From assembly GCF_001895045.1 (NCBI RefSeq), contig NZ_BDAM01000012.1, positions 62,001-126,000 of the forward strand: a DNA stretch of 64,000 nt, given 5' to 3'. The position numbers were made by a program, and so were the translations under genes. Below are positions 38,833 through 46,389 of this stretch, one piece after another. The notes beneath the pieces were generated by a model. That model worked only from the letters and a program-made list of their open reading frames with translations, did not search any database and was not told the origin of the DNA. How positions within the stretch are numbered: the stretch's first letter is position 1; every line of letters starts with the position of its first letter. This stretch comes from Rhodococcus coprophilus NBRC 100603. Its GTDB lineage: Bacteria > Actinomycetota > Actinomycetes > Mycobacteriales > Mycobacteriaceae.

Positions 38833-40055
38833 CCCTTCGCACCGTGGTAACCGTCGGCGCCGGCCAGGTGGCCGCCGGCGCCGCACGCACCCTCCGTCGC
38901 CGGGGTTTCGACGGCCGCATCATCCTGCTCGGCGACGAATCTCACGCGCCATACCAGCGCCCGCCGCTGTCCAAGGAATTCCTCGCGGGTCGCGAGTCTG
39001 CCGAGTCGCTCTCGCTGTTCACGCCGCGGTGGCTGGAGGCCAACGACATCGAGATCCGGACCGGTGTCACCGTGCGCCGCATCGACACCACCACCGGATC
39101 AGTCGAATTCGACGGTGGATCCGTCGCAGCCGATGCCGTCGTTCTCGCGACCGGCGGCCGGCCCCGAACCATCGAATCGACCGGCCCCCGGCCCGATCTC
39201 GTCCACTATCTGCGCACCCTCGATGACGCCCTCGCCCTCGCCCCGCGTCTCATCCCCGGATCCCGGCTGATCGTAGTCGGCGGCGGTTTCATCGGCCTCG
39301 AGATCGCCGCGACCGCGCGGTCACTTGGGGTCGAAGTGACCGTCGTCGAGCAAAGCGCGCACCTCCTCGGCAGCGTCCTGGGCCCGCAAGTCGGCAACTA
39401 CTGCGCAGATCTGCACCGCCGCAACGGAATCAACCTGCATACCGGTACCGGTGTTGTCACTGTGACCACGTCCGACCGAGGCGTGCGCATCATCACGACG
39501 ACTGGTGACACGATCGAGGCCGACGCCGCAGTCGTCGGCATCGGGATCGTCCCCGATACCCAGGTCGCAGCCGCAAGTGGCCTGTCCGTCGACAACGGCA
39601 TCGTGGTCGACGAACACGGCCGCACCTCGATCCCGAATATCTACGCGGCGGGCGATGTCGCAAATCGCTTCTCACCCCGAGCGGGGCGGCACATTCGCGT
39701 GGAACATTTCGACAACGCCAACCGGCAATCCACTGTGGTCGCCGACACGATCGTCGGACGGACGAAGCTCTCCGACGACCCGCACTGGTTCTGGTCCGAC
39801 CAGTACGACACCAACATCCAGTTCGCCGGAACTCCATTAGGTACAACCGACTTCGTAATCCGCGGCGACATCGAGACGGGCGAGTTTTCCGTCTTCTACC
39901 TTGCCGGTGACACGCTCACCGCGGCATTTGCCATGGACCGCGGCGAAGACATCATGGCTGCCCGCGAGCTACTCGGGCGGCAGGTCGACCCCGCCCGCCT
40001 CGCGGACGAAGACACCGACCTCTGGGAGATGTACGAAGAAGTGGAGCCCGCATGA
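38829..40055 (+). CDS. FAD-dependent ferredoxin reductase
   Basis: The product is 408 residues. N-terminal FAD motif VVTVGAGQVAAGAARTLRRRG (the third Gly position of the usual GxGxxG is Val/Ala-shifted), second nucleotide-binding motif RLIVVGGGFIGLEIAATARSLG for NAD(P)H, the ATG-type motif VVLATGGRPR, and the conserved NIYAAGDVA near residue 270. This is the layout of oxygenase-coupled reductases such as BphA4/ThcD (about 400-430 residues). Start and stop both use ATGA overlaps with neighbours. Confidence 0.93.
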   Translation: MTLRTVVTVGAGQVAAGAARTLRRRGFDGRIILLGDESHAPYQRPPLSKEFLAGRESAESLSLFTPRWLEANDIEIRTGVTVRRIDTTTGSVEFDGGSVAADAVVLATGGRPRTIESTGPRPDLVHYLRTLDDALALAPRLIPGSRLIVVGGGFIGLEIAATARSLGVEVTVVEQSAHLLGSVLGPQVGNYCADLHRRNGINLHTGTGVVTVTTSDRGVRIITTTGDTIEADAAVVGIGIVPDTQVAAASGLSVDNGIVVDEHGRTSIPNIYAAGDVANRFSPRAGRHIRVEHFDNANRQSTVVADTIVGRTKLSDDPHWFWSDQYDTNIQFAGTPLGTTDFVIRGDIETGEFSVFYLAGDTLTAAFAMDRGEDIMAARELLGRQVDPARLADEDTDLWEMYEEVEPA

Positions 40056-41500
40056 CGATCGCCGGACTGAACCATATCGACGGACGCTGGGTACCGGCAG
40101 CGTCGGGCGCTGTGTTCGAGCGGCGCAACCCAGCCGATGAATCCGACCTCGTCGGAGTGTTTCCCGACTCGGATGCGGTCGACGTACGCAACGCCGTCGA
40201 CGCGCTCGACAAAGCCGCGCCCGAGTGGGCTGGGACCGCCCCCGAGCGCCGCGCCGCGATACTGGAGGCCGCAGCAGACCACCTCACCGCCCAGGCAAGC
40301 TCACTCGTGGATGAACTGATCCGCGAGGAGGGCAAGACTCGGACCGAGGCCACCATGGAGGTGAGTCGCACACCGATGAATCTGCGGTTCTACGCCGGCG
40401 AGGCTACCCGCGCGACGGGTGCGACATTCCCTGCGCCGGCGCCGACAACCGTGTACACCGTGCGTGAACCGATCGGGATCGTCGGTGCCATCACGCCGTG
40501 GAACTTCCCGCTCAACATCCCGTCGCGCAAACTCGGTCCTGCACTGGCAGCGGGAAACACCGTGCTCTTCAAACCCTCCGAGATCACGCCGCTGATGGGT
40601 CAGCGTCTGGTCGAGGCATTGCTCGCCGGGGGTCTGCCTGCAGGCGCGATCGCTCTCGTCCAGGGCGGAGGGGCAGCAGGTGCCGCCGTAGTCGAAGATC
40701 AACGAGTCGCAGCAGTGACGTTCACCGGTTCCACTGCTGTCGGGCGGTCGATCCACCGTTGCGTCGGTCCGGAACGCCGGGTGCAGCTGGAGATGGGAGG
40801 CAAGAACCCGGTGGTGGTGCTCGCGGATGCCGATCTCGATGCTGCTGCGGCACTCATCGTCAAGGGTGCATTCGGATTGTCGGGTCAAGCCTGCACCGGA
40901 ACCAGCCGGGTCGTCGCCGTCGACGAAATCCATGACGCGCTGCTCGGCAAGGTCGTAGCGCGCACCGAGGCGCTGACCGTCGGGATCGGTGCCGGCGCCG
41001 CTATGGGGCCGCTCGCGAGCTCGTCTCAGCTGGCCAAGTTCCTTGAATACGTGAAGATCGGCGTCGACGAGGGTGCCGACCTGATATGTGGTGGGACGCG
41101 TTGTGAGGAGGAATCGCTCCGCAACGGATTCTTCGTCCGGCCGACGGTGTTCGCGAACACCTCCCCCGGGATGCGGCTTCTGAGCGACGAGGTATTCGGT
41201 CCGGTTCTGGCGTTCCAGCGCGCCGCGTCGTTCGACGAAGCCCTCACCCTGGCAAACGACGTTGCGTTCGGGCTCAGTGCCTCGGTCGTCACGAAGAACC
41301 TCTCCGCCGCTCACCGGTTCGTTGCCGGATCCCGGACGGGGTTGGTGAAGGTGAATCAGCCCACCACCGGAATGGCGATGAATGCTCCGTTCGGCGGATA
41401 CAAGCAGTCGAGCACCCAGACGTTCAAGGAGCAGGCCGGCCCGACTCTCATGCAGTTCTACCAATCCGAGAAGACCGTATATCTCTCGCCCGACGCCTGA
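40052..41500 (+). CDS. Aldehyde dehydrogenase of the catabolic island
   Basis: This 482-residue ALDH has [42 protein letters not shown], the catalytic Glu in [11 protein letters not shown] and the nucleophile Cys in [12 protein letters not shown]. The C-terminus [21 protein letters not shown] is closest in style to the alpha-ketoglutaric-semialdehyde / 2,5-dioxovalerate dehydrogenase group, which would suggest a short dicarboxylic semialdehyde substrate (inference). It overlaps the reductase stop (ATGA). It should oxidise the aldehyde formed after the HDO step. Confidence 0.9.
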   Translation: MTIAGLNHIDGRWVPAASGAVFERRNPADESDLVGVFPDSDAVDVRNAVDALDKAAPEWAGTAPERRAAILEAAADHLTAQASSLVDELIREEGKTRTEATMEVSRTPMNLRFYAGEATRATGATFPAPAPTTVYTVREPIGIVGAITPWNFPLNIPSRKLGPALAAGNTVLFKPSEITPLMGQRLVEALLAGGLPAGAIALVQGGGAAGAAVVEDQRVAAVTFTGSTAVGRSIHRCVGPERRVQLEMGGKNPVVVLADADLDAAAALIVKGAFGLSGQACTGTSRVVAVDEIHDALLGKVVARTEALTVGIGAGAAMGPLASSSQLAKFLEYVKIGVDEGADLICGGTRCEEESLRNGFFVRPTVFANTSPGMRLLSDEVFGPVLAFQRAASFDEALTLANDVAFGLSASVVTKNLSAAHRFVAGSRTGLVKVNQPTTGMAMNAPFGGYKQSSTQTFKEQAGPTLMQFYQSEKTVYLSPDA

Positions 41501-41541
41501 CGCAAGAACACGGCGTACACCACATGCCTGGAGGAAAGACC

Positions 41542-41898
41542 TTGGAGTTCAAGCGAGTGGCCCGTTCCGGGCAGGTAACCGAAGGCATCGTTCGCCGGTT
41601 CTACGCCGACGACTACGAGTTCGCCATCTCCCGGCTCGACGGCAAGGCATACGCGACGTCCAACTATTGTTCCCACCTCGACTGCCTGTTGTCGTCCGGC
41701 AAGCTGGTTCAGGACGGAATCGGATGCTCTTGCCACGGGAGCGCCTTCGATCTCGAAACCGGTGAACCCATCTGTCCGCCGGCGACCGAGCCGATCAAGA
41801 CGTATCCCTGTGAAGAACGTGACGGTGAGATCTTCGTCGGTATCGATCCCACCGAGCCCCCGGAGGGTCCCCGCCGACGCCGGATGCGGTCGGCGTGA
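41542..41898 (+). CDS. Rieske [2Fe-2S] protein (second)
   Basis: This protein of about 118 residues has ligands Cys43/His45 (CSH) and Cys62/His65 (CSCH). Start choice: GGAGG is seven bases before TTG 41542, whereas the ATG at 41524 would place that ribosome-binding sequence inside the gene; the TTG is preferred. It ends with an Arg-rich tail and overlaps the next gene (GTGA). It is too short to be an oxygenase alpha subunit. Two different Rieske carriers in one operon suggest either two electron routes or an additional partner not encoded here. Confidence 0.88.
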   Translation: MEFKRVARSGQVTEGIVRRFYADDYEFAISRLDGKAYATSNYCSHLDCLLSSGKLVQDGIGCSCHGSAFDLETGEPICPPATEPIKTYPCEERDGEIFVGIDPTEPPEGPRRRRMRSA

Positions 41899-43493
41899 CA
41901 TCGCGAAGCATCCGCCCGGCGACGCTGGCGACCGGCGGCATGGTCGCCTCGAGTCATCCGCTCGCAAGCCAGGCGGGCGCACGAGTGCTCACCGACGGCG
42001 GCAACGCGGTAGATGCGGCTCTCGCGATGGCCGCAGTCACGTGGCTGACCTTGCCCGGGCAGTGCGGGATCGGTGGCGACGCATTCGCCGTGGTGCGAGA
42101 GCCCGACGGTTCCGTATGGACCGTCAACGGCAGCGGGTACGGACCCGACGGAGGTACGCCGGACTTCTACCGCGACAAAAGCCTCTCGGCGATTCCGTTG
42201 AACGGCGCCCTCGCCGTCGCCGTGCCGGGTGCACCCGCGGCCCTTGCCACGCTGCACGAGCGCGGGTCGACCATCCCGTTGGCCGACCTGTGGGAACCCG
42301 CCGCACGGATCGCCGAACGCGGACTCCCCTGTTCCGCAAAGACCCGCGCCGACGTACAGACCGCCCTGCGGGCTATTCGTTCCGACGTCGGGCTCGCGTC
42401 GGTATATACCGCGGGAGGCGACGCCCCACGCGTCGGTGATCGTCTTCCTCAACGGGACCTGGCGCGCACGATCCGCGTTCTTGCCCGGGACCCCGGATCT
42501 TTCTACAGCGGATCCCTGGCCGAACGGTGCGTCGCTGCCGTCACGGATTCCGGCGCACCGTTCACGGGTGACGAATGGCAAGCAGGTGCCGTGGTGCCCG
42601 CCGAAGCGGCATTGGTCGGGACGTATGCGGGCGCGACTGTGCACCAGACTCCGCTGCCCACACCTGGATGGATGGTGCTGCAGCAAGCGGCGCTGTGTGA
42701 CGGCGAGTTGGACTCGGAGCGCTGGCTGGGCACCTCGGCGATCGACCGGATGGCACGGGCTGCGACGATCTCCTTCGAAGATCGCTTGCGCTGGTGCAGT
42801 TCCGAGAACGACGGTGCCGAGAGGGCACTGGCTCCCGCGAACATCAGTGCGGGCCGAGCACGGCTCGCAGAGCGTGAACCCGTCGGCGCATTCTCCGTGT
42901 CGGACGGCGATACGACGTCGTTCGTCGCCGTGGACGGCGAAGGACGAGCCGTGTCCTTCATCCATTCTCTCGCATTTACGTTCGGGGCGAAGCTCACCGT
43001 GCCGGGAACCGGCATCGTCCTCAACAACCGGCTCGGACGCGGTGCGTATCTGATCGACGGTCATCCGAACGAGGTGTCCCCGAGACGAAAGCCCCTGCAC
43101 ACGCTCAATGCATGGATCGTCACCGGCAAGGATGGACGGCTGATGCACGCCGGCAATACGCCGGGTGGCGACGGCCAGGTGCAGTGGAACATGCAGTTGC
43201 TCTCCCATTTACTCGATTACGGACTCGATCCGCAGCAGGCAGTGGAGGCACCGCGATTCACAGTGTTCCCCGGCTCCGACGCCGACACCCTCGGGAGAGC
43301 TCCGGAGTTGCGCATCGAAGCGCGCGTCCCCGACGAGGTTCGGCGGTCGCTGGAGAACTTGGGGCACCGACTGAAAGTTCTCGACGCGTACGGCGCCGAA
43401 GGCAGCGCACAGATCATCTCGTTCGACGAACGAGGAGTTCTGCACGGCGGCAGCGATCCGCGGCAGGAAGGGGTTGCTCTCGGTGTCGAATGA
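41895..43493 (+). CDS. Gamma-glutamyltransferase-family Ntn hydrolase
   Basis: The product is 532 residues without a signal peptide. The N-terminal half has NAVDAALAMAAVTWLTLPGQCGIGGDAFAVV, typical of the family. The self-processing nucleophile is Thr340 in SDGDTTSFVAVDGEGRAVSF, and the small subunit has HTLNAWIVTGKDGRLMHAGNTPGGDGQVQ. The enzyme should cleave into two chains and hydrolyse or transfer a gamma-glutamyl or similar amide. A cytosolic location and the operon context favour a catabolic amidase role over glutathione turnover. It overlaps both neighbours. Confidence 0.88.
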   Translation: MTSRSIRPATLATGGMVASSHPLASQAGARVLTDGGNAVDAALAMAAVTWLTLPGQCGIGGDAFAVVREPDGSVWTVNGSGYGPDGGTPDFYRDKSLSAIPLNGALAVAVPGAPAALATLHERGSTIPLADLWEPAARIAERGLPCSAKTRADVQTALRAIRSDVGLASVYTAGGDAPRVGDRLPQRDLARTIRVLARDPGSFYSGSLAERCVAAVTDSGAPFTGDEWQAGAVVPAEAALVGTYAGATVHQTPLPTPGWMVLQQAALCDGELDSERWLGTSAIDRMARAATISFEDRLRWCSSENDGAERALAPANISAGRARLAEREPVGAFSVSDGDTTSFVAVDGEGRAVSFIHSLAFTFGAKLTVPGTGIVLNNRLGRGAYLIDGHPNEVSPRRKPLHTLNAWIVTGKDGRLMHAGNTPGGDGQVQWNMQLLSHLLDYGLDPQQAVEAPRFTVFPGSDADTLGRAPELRIEARVPDEVRRSLENLGHRLKVLDAYGAEGSAQIISFDERGVLHGGSDPRQEGVALGVE

Positions 43494-43923
43494 GGCTGAA
43501 TCGGAAACGAGTTCGACTCCGGCACCGCAAGGCCGCTACGTCGCGGCGGTACTTGCCGGCGGGACCATCCGGACAGCGGGAATGACGCCGCGCCGCAATG
43601 GAACACTGACCGTCACGGGTAAGGTCGGCGCCGATCTGACAGTGGCGGAAGCACGGACTGCGGCAGCCCTGGCTGTGCGGAATGCACTTTCCGCCGTACA
43701 GTCGGTACTGCCCTCCGGCAAGAGCTTTCGTCCGGTGGAGATGGTGGTCTACGTCGCCGCGGCCGACGGGTTCACTACGCTGTCTGCCGTCGCCGACGGT
43801 GCGTCGGATGTCATCGCCGAGGAGCTCGGCCCGGAGAATCTCCCCGCACGAAGTGCCATCGGGGTGTACACCCTCCCCGGAGGCGCGCCGGTCGAAATCT
43901 CCCTCACCGCCACCGTTCGCTGA
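43483..43923 (+). CDS. RidA/YjgF-family protein
   Basis: The product is about 146 residues. YVAAVLAGGTIRTAGMTPRRNGTL resembles the N-terminal strand of the YjgF fold, and LPARSAIGVYTLPGGAPVEISLTATV matches the C-terminal 'RxA.GV..LP....VEi...A' signature with the substrate-binding Arg. RidA members hydrolyse reactive imines or enamines. Here it may deaminate an imine from the oxidative pathway. The GTG at 43483 lies inside the preceding gene with an 11-base overlap and AAGGGG upstream. Confidence 0.87.
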   Translation: MSNEAESETSSTPAPQGRYVAAVLAGGTIRTAGMTPRRNGTLTVTGKVGADLTVAEARTAAALAVRNALSAVQSVLPSGKSFRPVEMVVYVAAADGFTTLSAVADGASDVIAEELGPENLPARSAIGVYTLPGGAPVEISLTATVR

Positions 43924-44125
43924 CTCGCGTGCAACACGAGCGTCACATTCCGAACAAGGTGCACATCAAACCTGCTTCTTCATAGCCGATTTCGCTGTTG
44001 ACGAGGGATTTGTAGGAGATCAGTATCGTGCGACACCGGGGCGACGCGTGACGAGGGGAAGGTCGCTGCACGGCCCGGCCTCCATTTCCTCACTCGCTGT
44101 GCGAGTTCGATAGAAGGAGCCGTAC

Positions 44126-45664
44126 GTGACCGCTGCGCACCTCGTGTTTCTGCTGGGCCTCGCGTCCTTGATCGCGGCGATGGCGCTACGCAAGAACGTC
44201 ATGATCCCAGCGATAGTCGCGACGTTGGCGACTGCCTTCGCTTTCAGTGGGAGCGTCCCGAACGCAATCATGTCGGTCTTCCGGGCAACCATCACAGCCG
44301 GTACTGCGCTGTTCGAAATCTTCATCGTCATCGCTGCGGTGACATCGCTTCTCGCAGCGATGCGCGCGATCGGCTCTGACGACCTGATGGTGCGTCCCGT
44401 CAGCCGTTGGATGGTGAACGGCCGCGTCGCGTACATCGTGCTGTTCGGTTTCACATATCTCCTTTCTCTGTTCTTCTGGCCGACCCCGGCGCTTGCCTTG
44501 ATCGGTGCGGTTCTCCTCCCCGCAGCGCTCAAGGTCGGCCTGCCACCGCTCGGCGCGGCGGTTGCCCTGGCGATCTCCGGGCAGGGAATGTCCATCGCAT
44601 CCGATTACGTGATCGGTCTGGCACCCTCGATTTCCGCAAGTGGTGCGGGCATTCCTGCCGACGCCATCGCCGACCGCGCCCTGGTGATCTCGCTTATCGT
44701 CGGAATCACCGCCGCAGTGCTCGCGTACATACTGACAGTCCGCCCGCAGATGGGAGCGCGCGCAATTTCCGACGTCGAAGCGGATAACGAAAGCGCCGAC
44801 GGCACAGGCGTCTCCGGAAATGCACTCGCCGGTACACCGTCCGGCGACCGGCCGGAACTCACCGACACGCCAGGTCCGGCCGGGTCGGCCACCTCCGCAG
44901 ACGTCCTCGAGGTAGAACTTCCGGGCGTGGAGGACGACGGCACAAGGCTTACCGATCGCCCGCAACTCACCCGTGCGTGGGCCATCGGCGTGCCGGCGGC
45001 GTTCGCAGCGGTCCTTGTCTACATGCTGGTCGGACGTTTCACCGATCTCGTGCCCTGGGAAGACGGCGCGGGTGCATCTCTCGTCGGAGGCGCAGCACTC
45101 GTCTTGATGGCGCTCGTGACGATCACCTCCCGCCGGTCCGAGGCTCTCGAATTCTGCGCCACCCACTTCATCGACGGCCTGTCGTACGCGTTCAAGGCCA
45201 TGGGGATCATCCTCCCGATTGCGGGTTTCGTGTACATCGGTATTCCCGACTACTCGGGTGCCGTGCTCGGCCTGGGTGAAGATGTCACGCCGCCTGCGTT
45301 CCTCTTCGACACCGTTGAAATGGTGCAGCCGTACATCCCCGACAACGGTGCATTCGTGGCCTTCAGCATGCTCTTCATCGGCATGGCGATCGGACTCGAT
45401 GGATCGGGATGGGCAGGCCTTCCGCTCACGGGTGGACTCGCTGCTGCGCTTGCCCCGCAATCGGGCATGGACACTGCGACTTTGGCAGCGATCGCGCAGA
45501 ACGGCGCCACCTGGACCGGTGGAGGGACCTTGGTGATCTGGTCGTCGTTGGTCGTGGTCGCCGGATTCTGCCGGATACCGGTGACGGAACTGGTTCGCCA
45601 CCTCGTCGTGCCCGTCATGGCCGGCCTTCTCCTCGCGACGGGCGTCGCGGTCATCATCTGGTAA
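44126..45664 (+). CDS. Polytopic permease of unidentified substrate (paralogue 2)
   Basis: This 512-residue protein is homologous along its length to the permease at 31724-33310: both have AMALRKN near residue 20, the central LSLFFWPTPA, ISASGAGIPADAIADRALVISLIVG, an acidic mid-protein cytoplasmic insert, a GLDGSGWAGLPLTGGLAAALAP segment and a GGG.(L/I)VIWSSL.VVAGF.R(I/V)PV end. About 11-12 membrane helices. GTG start with AAGGAG six bases upstream. The pair flank the island on opposite strands, so they probably import related substrates. Family not recognised. Confidence 0.75.
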   Translation: MTAAHLVFLLGLASLIAAMALRKNVMIPAIVATLATAFAFSGSVPNAIMSVFRATITAGTALFEIFIVIAAVTSLLAAMRAIGSDDLMVRPVSRWMVNGRVAYIVLFGFTYLLSLFFWPTPALALIGAVLLPAALKVGLPPLGAAVALAISGQGMSIASDYVIGLAPSISASGAGIPADAIADRALVISLIVGITAAVLAYILTVRPQMGARAISDVEADNESADGTGVSGNALAGTPSGDRPELTDTPGPAGSATSADVLEVELPGVEDDGTRLTDRPQLTRAWAIGVPAAFAAVLVYMLVGRFTDLVPWEDGAGASLVGGAALVLMALVTITSRRSEALEFCATHFIDGLSYAFKAMGIILPIAGFVYIGIPDYSGAVLGLGEDVTPPAFLFDTVEMVQPYIPDNGAFVAFSMLFIGMAIGLDGSGWAGLPLTGGLAAALAPQSGMDTATLAAIAQNGATWTGGGTLVIWSSLVVVAGFCRIPVTELVRHLVVPVMAGLLLATGVAVIIW

Positions 45665-45708
45665 CCGAAAACTTCGCACTCATAGATTCTGAGACGAAAG
45701 GGCTTCTC

Positions 45709-46344
45709 ATGGATTCCGTCCCGTTTCGCTACGATCCGGCGCGGTGCGCACTGGTCGTCATCGACATGCAGAACGACTTCTGCTCGCCCGAGGGCTCGTT
45801 GGCGCACGCGGGTTTCGACGTCACCGCTGCAGTCGCGATGACGCCGAGGCTGAACCAACTCATCGCCACGGCACGGACGGCCGGGGTACGGGTGATCTTC
45901 GTACGTACCGAACACGACGAGACAACCGACACACGTCAGTGGCTCGGACGAGTGGGCGAGGGTCCCGATGCGGTTCGCACCGGAATCACCTGCCGCACCG
46001 GGACCTCCGGAGCGGACTACTACGGCGTCTCCCCCCGCGAAGGGGACGCGGTGATCACGAAGAATCGATTCAGCGCCTTCGTGGGCACCAATCTCGACCT
46101 CACCTTACGTTCGCTCGGAATCGATTCGCTTTTATTCACGGGGGTCGCCACAGAAATCTGCGTCGAATCGAGCCTGCGTAGTGCGTTGTTCCACGAGTAC
46201 TGGGTCTCCCTCGTCGAAGACTGCGCCGCGACCTACAGCCAAGCCGCACACGATGCGTCCGTCTCCGTCGTCGCACAGAATTTCGGCACGGTCGTCACGG
46301 CAGAGAAGCTGGAGTCGTTCTGGGGCACAGTGTCGCCATCGTGA
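45709..46344 (+). CDS. Isochorismatase-family amidohydrolase
   Basis: This 211-residue cysteine hydrolase has the catalytic triad Asp19 (VVIDMQNDF), Lys118 (ITKNRFSAF) and Cys151 (GVATEICVESS), with the cis-peptide region GVATE. These enzymes hydrolyse amides such as nicotinamide, N-carbamoyl compounds, ureidoacrylate (RutB) or biuret. With the PucR regulator and RidA protein it supports a nitrogen-compound pathway. Starts 45 bases after permease 2; last gene of the island before the convergent dnaX. Confidence 0.9.
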   Translation: MDSVPFRYDPARCALVVIDMQNDFCSPEGSLAHAGFDVTAAVAMTPRLNQLIATARTAGVRVIFVRTEHDETTDTRQWLGRVGEGPDAVRTGITCRTGTSGADYYGVSPREGDAVITKNRFSAFVGTNLDLTLRSLGIDSLLFTGVATEICVESSLRSALFHEYWVSLVEDCAATYSQAAHDASVSVVAQNFGTVVTAEKLESFWGTVSPS

Positions 46345-46389
46345 GGTGACGGCGGTGGAACAACTCTCCTGCAGCGAGCCCCGGTCCGC

